64,000 nt of DNA from Nitrosophilus kaiyonis. GTDB lineage: Bacteria > Campylobacterota > Campylobacteria > Campylobacterales > Nitratiruptoraceae. Both the position numbers and the translations under genes were made by a program. The notes beneath the pieces are model-generated. The model searched no databases and had not been told where the DNA came from. It saw only the letters and a program-made list of their open reading frames with translations. The stretch is from the NCBI RefSeq assembly GCF_027943725.1, contig NZ_AP025696.1, forward strand, positions 1,031,501 to 1,095,500, read 5' to 3'. Of the stretch, positions 8,758-16,695 are shown one piece after another; within the stretch, counting starts at the first letter, position 1; each line of letters opens with the position of its first letter.

Positions 8758-9300
8758 ATGGAAGCTATAAAGCTTGAAAATTATACATATGAAGATTATT
8801 TAAAGATAAGTAAATCTACAGAAAAAAGAGTAGAGCTTATTTTTGGAAAAATATATATGATGGCAGGAGCTAGTGCAAAGCATCAAGATGTTGTATTAAA
8901 TATTGCTATAACTTTGCGTAATGAAAGTGAGTGTAAACCCCGAGTGGCTCCTTATGATTTGAAACTTAAATGCAGTTTTGATGCAAATATAGAATCAACA
9001 AATGTAGTGCAACCAGATATTATGCTTTTTTGTGAAGATATAAATCTTCCTTGTGCCATTTTTGAAGTATTGAGTCCCTCAACTGCTTCAAAAGATAAAA
9101 CAGATAAGCTATCTTTATATGAGTGCGCGGGTATTAAAGAGTATTTTATTGTAGAGCCTGAATATAAAGTAGTTGAGAGATTTATATTAAAAGATAATAA
9201 ATATCAATTTGCAGGAAATTTTACACAATCTATGAAAATGCCAATTGATTGTATAGGAAAAGAGGTAGATGTAGCCTATTTTTTTGAAGGAGTAGAATGA
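8758..9300 (+). CDS. Uma2-family (DUF820) PD-(D/E)XK nuclease-like protein, copy 2
   Basis: A 180-residue paralogue of the gene at 6081. It shares the NYTYEDY opening, a VVQPDIMLFCEDI strand and the AIFEVLSPSTASKDKTDKLSLYE block typical of Uma2. The D ... E-V pattern of the nuclease-like core is present (PDIML, FEVLS). It overlaps mqnC by 4 bases (ATGA), as copy 1 overlaps kdsA. Both paralogues are thus inserted directly in front of a conserved metabolic gene. The function is unknown. Confidence 0.85.
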   Translation: MEAIKLENYTYEDYLKISKSTEKRVELIFGKIYMMAGASAKHQDVVLNIAITLRNESECKPRVAPYDLKLKCSFDANIESTNVVQPDIMLFCEDINLPCAIFEVLSPSTASKDKTDKLSLYECAGIKEYFIVEPEYKVVERFILKDNKYQFAGNFTQSMKMPIDCIGKEVDVAYFFEGVE

Positions 9301-10343
9301 GATTATCAAAAAAAGATGCTCTTGATTTAATACAAAATGCAGACTTAAAAGAGCTAGGCCAAATGGCGCTTGCAAAAAAAAGAGAGCTTCATCCAAAAAA
9401 GATTACAACTTTTATAGTAGATAGAAATATTAATTATACAAATGTTTGTTGGGTTGATTGTAATTTTTGTGCATTTTATAGACATGCAAAAGAGGATGAT
9501 GCATATATATTAAGTTATGAAGAGATTGATAAAAAAATAGATGAGCTTTTAGAAATTGGAGGTACTCAAATACTTTTTCAAGGTGGTGTTCATCCAAAAT
9601 TAAAGATTGATTATTATGAAGATTTGGTTGAACATATTCATAAAAAATATCCACAAATTACTATCCATGGATTTAGTGCTGTTGAGATTGATTATATCTC
9701 AAAAGTCAGCAGAATTTCATATGAAGAGACCCTAATTAGACTTAAAGAGAAGGGCTTAAGTTCAATTCCTGGAGCCGGGGCTGAGATACTTAGTGATAGA
9801 GTAAGAGATATAATAAGTCCAAAAAAGCTTAGTTCTCAAGTTTGGCTTGATATACATAGAACTGCACATAAGATTGGGATGAAAACTACTGCAACAATGA
9901 TGTACGGAACTGTTGAGAGTGATGAGGAGATTGTTGAGCATTGGGAAAAAATTAGAGATTTGCAAGATGAAACTGGCGGTTTTAGAGCTTTTATAATGTG
10001 GTCTTTTCAGCCATACAATACAAAACTTCAAAAAGAGGGTATTGTAAAATATAAAACCTCTTCAAATAGGTATTTAAGATTATTGGCTGTTAGCAGACTC
10101 TTTTTAGATAATTTTAAAAATATTCAATCCTCTTGGGTAACTCAAGGAAGCTATATAGGTCAACTTGCACTTTTGTTTGGTGCAAATGATTTAGGCTCAA
10201 CAATGATGGAAGAAAATGTTGTAAAAGCTGCTGGTGCACAAAATAGAATGAATCAAGAGGAGATGATAAGACTTATAAAAGATGTAGGTGAGATTCCTGC
10301 AAAAAGAAATACTGCATATGAGATATTGGAAATTTATAGTTAA
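9297..10343 (+). CDS. mqnC: Cyclic dehypoxanthinyl futalosine synthase (radical SAM)
   Basis: A radical SAM enzyme of the futalosine route to menaquinone. The 348 residues carry Cys51, Cys55 and Cys58 in CWVDCNFC, the CX3CX2C [4Fe-4S] motif, after FIVDRNINYTNV, which is characteristic of MqnC. MMYGTVES, the IMWSFQPYNT stretch and the ANDLGSTMMEENVVKAAG stretch are also family-typical. The MqnE alternative is less likely given the N-terminal context. It overlaps the upstream Uma2 gene. Menaquinone by this route is usual for Campylobacterota. Confidence 0.92.
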   Translation: MRLSKKDALDLIQNADLKELGQMALAKKRELHPKKITTFIVDRNINYTNVCWVDCNFCAFYRHAKEDDAYILSYEEIDKKIDELLEIGGTQILFQGGVHPKLKIDYYEDLVEHIHKKYPQITIHGFSAVEIDYISKVSRISYEETLIRLKEKGLSSIPGAGAEILSDRVRDIISPKKLSSQVWLDIHRTAHKIGMKTTATMMYGTVESDEEIVEHWEKIRDLQDETGGFRAFIMWSFQPYNTKLQKEGIVKYKTSSNRYLRLLAVSRLFLDNFKNIQSSWVTQGSYIGQLALLFGANDLGSTMMEENVVKAAGAQNRMNQEEMIRLIKDVGEIPAKRNTAYEILEIYS

Positions 10344-10515
10344 ATAGGTTAGTATGGTTAGTGAGGTGAGTGAGAAAGTTAGAAAATGAGGGGATAAGGA
10401 TTAAAGGTAGAAGGGTGAAGGGAAACTAATTCCCAATTCTTAATTACTAATGTCAAATGTCAAATGACCAATTTACTTATCACAATTCACGAATTACGAA
10501 TTACGAAATACGATT
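10344..10515. repeat. Type A word array after mqnC
   Basis: Words ggttagtatggttagtgagg and gtgagtgagaaagttag on the left; aattcccaattcttaatt, gtcaaatgtcaaatgacc and cacgaattacgaattacg on the right. The left vocabulary reappears in the greA leader near 61460. No gene or clear promoter was seen. Confidence 0.75.
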
Positions 10516-10536
10516 CATGAAATTAAGAGGTAAAAA

Positions 10537-11820
10537 ATGAAAAAATTGATACTGATTTTAATATTTATTCAAGGGGTTATTATGGGGGCAAAGCTTGATT
10601 TTGTAGAGATAAACAATACAAAAATTCCATTTATTTTTGAAAATGAGACAAATCTTCCTATTATATCTTTGCAAATCGTTTTTCAAAAAAGTGGAAGCAT
10701 TGAAGATAAAAATCTTCCAGGACTTGCAAGATTTAGTGCAAGAATATTAAACCAAGGAACAAAAAAGCTTGGAAATGTGGGTTTTGCAAAGAAACTTGAA
10801 GAGAGAGCAATTCATTTTGGAGTAAGCACAGGTATTGAAACAATGGTTTTTGAGATGAGTGCATTAAAGAGCGAATTTAAAAAGGGCGCAAAACTTCTAA
10901 AAGAGCTTTTTGATGGACCAAATATCACTGAAGAAGCATATGAAAAAGTGAAAACAAACACTCTTGGAATGCTATTAAAAAAGGAGAGCGATTATGATTA
11001 TATTGCAAGTGTAAATCTAAAAAAGATACTTTTTAAAAACACTCCTTTAGAAAATCCGAGTGATGGAACAATAGAGAGTATAAAAAAGATAAAACTTGAA
11101 GATATAAAAGATTTTATAAATAGACATATTGCATTAAAAAGAGCTATCATTGTTATGGGTGGCGATATTGAAATAGATGATGCAAAAAAATTAATAAAAG
11201 ATATTTTGAAAGATATTCCAGTAGGTGAAATGGAAAAGCTTGGATTTTATAATGCAAGTGATAAAAAAGAAAATGTTATTATAAAAAAAGATACAAAACA
11301 ATCATATATATATTTTGGTGCTCCTTTTTATATGAATATTGATGATGAAGAAAATTATATAGCAAGGGTAGCTTCATATATTTTAGGAGCAGGAGGATTT
11401 GGCAGCAGGCTTATGGAAGAGATTAGGGTAAAAAGAGGGCTTGCATATTCAGCTTATTCAAGAATGATAGTTAATAAATCGCATAGCTATTTTAGCGGCT
11501 ATTTGCAAACAAAACTAGAATCTCAAGATGAGGCTATAAAAGTTGTAAAAGAGGTTATTAAAGATTTTGTAAAAAATGGGGCAACACAAAAAGAGCTTGA
11601 CTCAGCTAAAAAATTTCTATTAGGAAGCGAGCCACTTAGAAATGAGACACTTTCTCAAAGACTCTCACGCGCATTTAATGAATATTATAGGGGTAAACCT
11701 TTAGGATATAGTAAAAAAGAGCTTGAGAAGATAGAAAAATTAAATCTAAAAGATTTAAACAGATTTATAAAATCTCATCCTGAAATTACAAACTTATCAT
11801 TTTCAATTGTTACTAAGTAA
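10537..11820 (+). CDS. M16-family (insulinase-like) peptidase homologue, probably non-catalytic
   Basis: Exported member of the M16 zinc-peptidase family, with a signal peptide at about residues 1-17. Both M16 halves are present, and the C-terminal half keeps RLMEEIRVKRGLAYSAYS, the Arg/Tyr region that binds substrate. The zinc motif HxxEH of the N-terminal half is absent; its place is taken by ARFSARILNQGT (residues 64-75), where Arg65, Ala68 and Arg69 replace the ligands. At 427 residues it has the normal length of a one-subunit M16B protein. It may be the inactive partner of a catalytic subunit encoded elsewhere. The stop overlaps the recG start (TAATG). Confidence 0.88.
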   Translation: MKKLILILIFIQGVIMGAKLDFVEINNTKIPFIFENETNLPIISLQIVFQKSGSIEDKNLPGLARFSARILNQGTKKLGNVGFAKKLEERAIHFGVSTGIETMVFEMSALKSEFKKGAKLLKELFDGPNITEEAYEKVKTNTLGMLLKKESDYDYIASVNLKKILFKNTPLENPSDGTIESIKKIKLEDIKDFINRHIALKRAIIVMGGDIEIDDAKKLIKDILKDIPVGEMEKLGFYNASDKKENVIIKKDTKQSYIYFGAPFYMNIDDEENYIARVASYILGAGGFGSRLMEEIRVKRGLAYSAYSRMIVNKSHSYFSGYLQTKLESQDEAIKVVKEVIKDFVKNGATQKELDSAKKFLLGSEPLRNETLSQRLSRAFNEYYRGKPLGYSKKELEKIEKLNLKDLNRFIKSHPEITNLSFSIVTK

Positions 11821-13643
11821 TGAATAGTTTAATTGAAGAAAAAGATTTAGAAAAATTTAAAAAATTAAAAATTTCAAATATTTTGGAGCTATCTATCATA
11901 GCTCCAATAAAATATTATGATTATCGACTAAAATCAAATATTATAGAAAATGAAGAGTCTCTTTTTTTTATTGATATTAAAAATCTTCAAAAAACGCCAA
12001 AATATTTAAAAATTGATTCATTTTGTATAAATTTAAATAGAAATATTGAACTACTATTTTTTAGGTATAACTCTTATCATTTAAAAGAGTTTTCAATAGG
12101 CAAAAAAATATATATTTTTGGGAAAATTCAAAAAAATTTTCACAAACTACAAATTATTCAGCCAAAAAAAGTAAACGAAAAGTATATAGGAGAGATTTTT
12201 CCTGTTTATAAAACAAATTTGAGAGCAGATATTTTTAAGAATCTGATAAAAAAATATATAAAAGAGGAAAATTTTTTAGATTACAAAATTCCTCAAAAAT
12301 ATGTAAAAAATATATTTTTACTTCATAATCCCAATGAAAATTTACTTCAATATTATTTTAGATACAAGAGTTTTCCAAAAGAGATAAATAATTCTCTAAA
12401 ATTTATTGAGATTTATAATTATATGAATAAACTTGCAAAAAAGAAAAAAACAGTACCTTCTATAATGCAGTGCAATAAAGAGATAGATGGTTTTTTAAAA
12501 AATATACCCTTTAAGCTTACCCATGATCAGTTAAAAGCTATAAAAGATATTAAAAATGATTTATCAAAAAAAGTTGCTGCTAGAAGAGTAGTAATAGGTG
12601 ATGTTGGAAGTGGAAAAAGTATGGTTATGTTTGCTACTGCATATTTAGCCTATCCAAATAGAGCTATTTTGATGGCTCCAACAACAATTTTAGCAAATCA
12701 GCTTTATGAAGAGGCTAAAAAATATCTGCCAAATTTAAAAATAGCTCTTGTTACCTCTTCCTCAAAAGAGAAAAATTTAGAAAATTTTGATTTTATTATA
12801 GGTACCCATGCTCTTTTATATAAAAATCTTCCAAAAGCTTGTGTAATCATGGTAGATGAGCAGCATAGATTTGGTACAAATCAAAGAGATTTGCTAAATA
12901 GATTGATTTCATCTAAAAATGGATCACCTCACTATTTTCAATTTTCGGCAACTCCTATACCAAGAACAAAAGCATTGATAGATTCAAGTTTAGTTGATTT
13001 TAGTTTTATAAAAGAGACTCCTTTTAAAAAAGATATAACTACAAAGGTTATATCAAAAGAGGATTTTAAAGATTTGATAGTGCATATAAAAAATGAGATA
13101 AACAAAAATCATCAAATATTGATAGTCTATCCATTGATAGAATCAAGTGAAAATTATAAATATAAATCATTAGAAGAGGCAGCATCTTTTTGGAGAAAAT
13201 ATTTCAAAAATGTATATATAACCCATGGAAAAGATAAAGATAAAGAGGAAATTTTACTCGAATTTAGAGATAAGGGAGATATATTACTTGCAACTACTGT
13301 TATAGAAGTTGGGATATCTTTGCCAAGATTATCTACAGTTGTTATTGTTGGAGCTGAGAATTTAGGGCTTGCTACACTTCATCAATTAAGAGGAAGAGTA
13401 AGTAGGACTGGAATAAAAGGGTATTGCTATTTATACACTGAGGATAAAGAAAATAAAAGATTAAATGAATTTAGCAAAATATCAAGTGGATTTGATATTG
13501 CTGAGCTTGATTTAAAATATAGGCAAAGTGGAGATATATTAAGTGGGACTGAGCAAAGTGGAAAAACTTTTAAATGGATTGATTTGAGTGAAGATAAAGA
13601 GATAATTGAAAGTGCAAAAAGATTGTTGATAAACAGTAATTAG
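11820..13643 (+). CDS. recG: ATP-dependent DNA helicase RecG
   Basis: Branch-migration helicase that remodels stalled forks and Holliday junctions. It has an OB-fold-like wedge region in the N-terminal third, Walker A GDVGSGKS near residue 258, motif II as DEQHRFG, SATPIPRT, and the motif VI region HQLRGRVSRTGIKGYCYL. At 607 residues it is shorter than E. coli RecG (about 690), mainly in the N-terminal part. The start codon overlaps the stop of the M16 gene by 1 base. The helicase core leaves little doubt. Confidence 0.95.
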   Translation: MNSLIEEKDLEKFKKLKISNILELSIIAPIKYYDYRLKSNIIENEESLFFIDIKNLQKTPKYLKIDSFCINLNRNIELLFFRYNSYHLKEFSIGKKIYIFGKIQKNFHKLQIIQPKKVNEKYIGEIFPVYKTNLRADIFKNLIKKYIKEENFLDYKIPQKYVKNIFLLHNPNENLLQYYFRYKSFPKEINNSLKFIEIYNYMNKLAKKKKTVPSIMQCNKEIDGFLKNIPFKLTHDQLKAIKDIKNDLSKKVAARRVVIGDVGSGKSMVMFATAYLAYPNRAILMAPTTILANQLYEEAKKYLPNLKIALVTSSSKEKNLENFDFIIGTHALLYKNLPKACVIMVDEQHRFGTNQRDLLNRLISSKNGSPHYFQFSATPIPRTKALIDSSLVDFSFIKETPFKKDITTKVISKEDFKDLIVHIKNEINKNHQILIVYPLIESSENYKYKSLEEAASFWRKYFKNVYITHGKDKDKEEILLEFRDKGDILLATTVIEVGISLPRLSTVVIVGAENLGLATLHQLRGRVSRTGIKGYCYLYTEDKENKRLNEFSKISSGFDIAELDLKYRQSGDILSGTEQSGKTFKWIDLSEDKEIIESAKRLLINSN

Positions 13644-13712
13644 TAGTAATAAATAGTGATGAGTGATCAGTTTATTTATTCCTGCTCACTGTTTACTGAT
13701 CACTCATTACTC
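13644..13712. terminator. Hairpin between convergent recG and hpf
   Basis: 13-bp perfect arms at 13659-13671 (ATGAGTGATCAGT) and 13695-13707 (ACTGATCACTCAT) around a 23-base loop. No T-run follows on either strand, so it may be a factor-dependent or weak bidirectional stop. Its words are those of the type A arrays. Confidence 0.5.
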
Positions 13713-13714
13713 TA

Positions 13715-14257
13715 TTAATAAAGTCCAAATCTTCCATCAGTTCTTTTATAAAGAACTCTAATTTTTCCATCTCTATCTTCAAAAACTATAAAATATTTAT
13801 CACTATTTTTAAGATATTCTATCGCTTCTTCAATTTCTACTGGTTTGTCTATATCAAGATTGTGAGGAACTACCTCTTCACTATATTTTAAAGCTTCTTG
13901 AATCTCTTCTTCTAGCATAGGAGCTGCCATAATCTCTTCTAAAGAGATATTTTTATGACTTTTAACTTTATCAGCATATCTTCTAAGAACTTTACTTGCT
14001 CTATTAAGAGCTAAATCTATAGCAGCATATACATCTTTATCTCTTTGTTTTATAATGACATTTCCTTTTTTTGCTAAATGAATATCAAATTCTACTGTAT
14101 AACCTTTCCAACCTTTTCTCTCGTCTGCAGAAACAGTTACATTAACTCCAGTTATATCAAGGTTATATTTTTTAAGGCTTTCTATTGCCTTGTTTATATA
14201 ATCTTTTATGGTATCAGTTAAATCAAATGATTTTCCATAAATGTGAACATAATCCAT
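13715..14257 (-). CDS. hpf: Long-form ribosome hibernation-promoting factor
   Basis: Binds the 30S decoding region and pairs ribosomes into inactive 100S dimers in stationary phase. The N-terminal S30AE/YfiA domain is at about 1-100 (MDYVHIYGKSFDLTDTIKDY ... ADKVKSH). A linker leads to a C-terminal dimerisation domain at about 130-180 (YFIVFEDRDGKIRVLYKRTD). Having the C-terminal domain makes it the long form. It is transcribed alone, convergent with recG. Confidence 0.93.
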   Translation of the reverse strand: MDYVHIYGKSFDLTDTIKDYINKAIESLKKYNLDITGVNVTVSADERKGWKGYTVEFDIHLAKKGNVIIKQRDKDVYAAIDLALNRASKVLRRYADKVKSHKNISLEEIMAAPMLEEEIQEALKYSEEVVPHNLDIDKPVEIEEAIEYLKNSDKYFIVFEDRDGKIRVLYKRTDGRFGLY

Positions 14258-14313
14258 TTATCCATCCTTATTTTAATTTTTTCAAATTTTAACAAAATAA
14301 GACTTAAGAAGCC

Positions 14314-14491
14314 TTAAGAGAGCGAAGGCAAAGCGAAGCTTTAGCAAAACAACTGCTTGTTTTGCGTACCTGAGCGATAGTTGTGAGTATATGCGAGTCC
14401 TAAATTTAAGAAATTTAGTGACGAGCATACGAACATCTGGTTTACCTTGAAGAAAATCGAGTGAGCGAAGCAAGCGAGGATTTTCGGTTAA
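14314..14491 (+). repeat. Structured interspersed element, type B, copy 2
   Basis: A 178-bp copy in the hpf-pilin gap (14258-14675). Hairpin I has arms 14344-14352 (GCAAAACAA) and 14357-14365 around CTGC, all nine pairs intact. Hairpin II has arms 14400-14407 (CTAAATTT) and 14411-14418 around AAG, all eight pairs intact. It ends with GATTTTCGGTTAA. The short open frame at 14282-14473 on the other strand is an artefact of this element. Confidence 0.85.
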
Positions 14492-14494
14492 TTT

Positions 14495-14670
14495 TAGGTG
14501 AGTTAGGTGAGTAAGGTGAGTTAGAATTAAGAATTAAGATTTAAGAGCTAAGAGAGTAAGATTTAGTGATAATTTAAAAACTTAGCACTTAACTCTTAAC
14601 ACTAATTTCCAATGTCAAATGTCTTATGCCCTGTGTCAAATTAACCCACCACTGATTACTCATCGCTATC
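14495..14670. repeat. Type A word array, downstream of the pilin operon
   Basis: Words ggtgagtaaggtgagttag, then aagatttaagagctaagag, a central tttagtgataatttaaaaac, and then gcacttaactcttaac and ccaatgtcaaatgtc. The centre and flanks match the array at 22905-23070 closely, although the flanking genes are unrelated. Confidence 0.75.
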
Positions 14671-14675
14671 ACGTA

Positions 14676-15107
14676 TCAAGGTTTTTGTATTGTTCTTCTA
14701 TGATATCTTATAGGTTCATCAGATTGAAGATTTGTAACAATTGTGTCAATAATAACGGTCCCATTAGAATCAGATGTTGCAATATTATTAGCTAATATAT
14801 GATCAGAATCGCAAGGAAGATTGTTTCCAATATAATAGATACTAACATTTATATCATATTGAGGATTAGTTGAAACAGGGTATTTTATATTTATACTGTT
14901 TATACAACTATTTTTATTGTCATGTCCTTGTATAGCAAGTATTGCATATTCAGTAGCACTTTTTGCCAATAATTCTACCTGTTCTTTTAGATATATATCC
15001 CCTGTTTGCTTTGCAGTTTGAGTAGATAGTGATAGCATAACTACCATTAAAGTTGAAATAATAACTAAAATTATTATTGCCGTTATTAAACTAAAACTTT
15101 TTCTCAT
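14676..15107 (-). CDS. Minor prepilin-like protein lacking Glu5 (GspK/PilX-like)
   Basis: Predicted pseudopilin of a type IV pilus or type II secretion-like machine. The start at 15107 gives MRKSFSLITAIIILVIISTL, a basic tip and a hydrophobic helix. A putative cleavage site lies after Ser4, and residue +5 is Thr rather than the Glu of ordinary pilins. Absence of Glu5 is a property of tip subunits such as GspK. The mature part (about 120 residues) has two Cys. The ATG overlaps the stop of the preceding prepilin gene by 1 base. It is last in a four-gene operon. Confidence 0.75.
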   Translation of the reverse strand: MRKSFSLITAIIILVIISTLMVVMLSLSTQTAKQTGDIYLKEQVELLAKSATEYAILAIQGHDNKNSCINSINIKYPVSTNPQYDINVSIYYIGNNLPCDSDHILANNIATSDSNGTVIIDTIVTNLQSDEPIRYHRRTIQKP

Positions 15108-16033
15108 CAGTATATCACTTTCTCTTTGCAAAAAGATATATTAAAATCATTTGTAATTATTTTATAAACACAAAGTTTCATTCTTATAACTTGATCCACT
15201 TGTTTAAATTTGAATGTAGATACATTATCTAGAAGAAGGCTCTCTTTACCATTAATATAGGTTTCCCCAAGCCATGGCCTGTAATCATAATAAAAAGTAA
15301 GAGAATGATTATTTTTATCTGGAACAATTGCATATGCAGAATATGTTAAATAGTATTGTTCAAAAACAGTTTTATTTGTATCTTTATTAGTTCCATCAAA
15401 TGCTAAAACATCATCAGAAATTGCATGTGCAGTATATATATCTTTTGCCTGTGAAGTGTTACCATCATAACCTTTATTCCATCCATAGCTATTTATAACA
15501 TCAAAATCGATAGGGAGTGTTCTAAAAATTATTGCACATCCATTATTAGAACTATTTAAATCAATTAAATGATTAGTTTTTTCATATATTATATCTCTTG
15601 CTATTGATAGTTTACTTCCTAGTGTTTTTATCTGAGTTTTATTTGTTTCATTACTATCAAGATCTATAAAACCGCTCCATCCAGGATAATATATACTACT
15701 ATTAGAATCTATACTACTCCAAGAACCTCTAAAGCTATCGTTATCATAGCCTATCCATTCAAGGATTTCATAACTGCTATTTGCATCATTTAATGGCTTG
15801 ATATCTTGTTTATTTTCTAAATCTCTTGCAATAACAGATGGTTTAATTCTATATGATAATCTTTTTGCTATCTGTGTTAGAGTCAATTCAGTTTTTGTTT
15901 CAAGCTCATTTATAGCTCTTGTCATAATATATTGTTCATAAATTTTTGTTATTATTTGAGCACTTATTACTCCTATGATAGAAAGAATTACTATGACAAA
16001 GATTAATTCTATTAATGTAAATGCCTTTTTCAC
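15107..16033 (-). CDS. Prepilin-type N-terminal cleavage/methylation protein (minor pilin)
   Basis: 308 residues with a class III signal, MKKAFTLIELIFVIVILSII. Cleavage is expected between Ala4 and Phe5, and Glu is at mature position 5. The Ala at -1 instead of Gly is common in Campylobacterota prepilins. The large globular part after the helix, with several aromatic residues and about three Cys, suits a minor pilin (PilW-like) rather than a major pilin. It overlaps both neighbours by 1 base, so it is in a tight operon. Confidence 0.82.
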   Translation of the reverse strand: MKKAFTLIELIFVIVILSIIGVISAQIITKIYEQYIMTRAINELETKTELTLTQIAKRLSYRIKPSVIARDLENKQDIKPLNDANSSYEILEWIGYDNDSFRGSWSSIDSNSSIYYPGWSGFIDLDSNETNKTQIKTLGSKLSIARDIIYEKTNHLIDLNSSNNGCAIIFRTLPIDFDVINSYGWNKGYDGNTSQAKDIYTAHAISDDVLAFDGTNKDTNKTVFEQYYLTYSAYAIVPDKNNHSLTFYYDYRPWLGETYINGKESLLLDNVSTFKFKQVDQVIRMKLCVYKIITNDFNISFCKEKVIY

Positions 16034-16695
16034 TAAAAATCCCTGCTTAATAGTTTATATTCGCCTATGTTTAAAGCATATGATCTAAAAACTGCGATTA
16101 TATTATTGTTTAGTTTATCTATAACTTTTACTTCAATTAATTTTATATTTGTTGAAGCCCCAGCACTATTAATATCAAAAGTAAAATTTAAATTTTTTTG
16201 ATTATATGCTGTTTTATCGTTCACATAATATACATTTGTTACTAAATCTATATCTTTAACATAGTCATAATTTGAATTTGAAACTATCGTCAATGATTTT
16301 GTTCCTATAAAATCATCAATATCATCACTATCATTTGTATCATTTCCTAAAACAGTTGAGGCATATAGTATAGTATTATAAAATTTTCTTCTATTAGTTC
16401 CTTTAAAGCTTCCTTTTCTCCAAGTTGTATTGGTTTCTCTATCTAGTTCATCATCACCATTTGTAACATCTAATATTGGAGATAATGTTATATTTAAATC
16501 TGTACTTTTTTCATCCCAATTATATGTAAGAATATTGCCAATTGTTGTAGCCCCAGCCAAAAGAGCTTCTTGATTTAAACTAAACTCATCACTCTTTGAT
16601 ACACTAGAAAGGATTACAGGAATTGTAGTCATGGCAAGACCTAAAACTATAATGGTGATAATAAGCTCTATCATTGTGGCAGCTTTTCTCACCAT
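16033..16695 (-). CDS. Prepilin-like minor pilin
   Basis: 220 residues starting MVRKAATMIELIITIIVLGL. The class III signal would be cut between Ala5 and Ala6, leaving Glu at +5. The globular part is Asp/Asn-rich and contains no obvious known domain. It starts 7 bases inside the end of the large surface-protein gene and is followed by two further prepilin-like genes. This suggests that the surface protein and three minor pilins assemble together. Confidence 0.8.
   Translation of the reverse strand: MVRKAATMIELIITIIVLGLAMTTIPVILSSVSKSDEFSLNQEALLAGATTIGNILTYNWDEKSTDLNITLSPILDVTNGDDELDRETNTTWRKGSFKGTNRRKFYNTILYASTVLGNDTNDSDDIDDFIGTKSLTIVSNSNYDYVKDIDLVTNVYYVNDKTAYNQKNLNFTFDINSAGASTNIKLIEVKVIDKLNNNIIAVFRSYALNIGEYKLLSRDF

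Noticed and set aside
14282-14473. 63-codon open frame on the minus strand
   Set aside because: It lies wholly inside type B element copy 2, whose other copies do not keep the frame.
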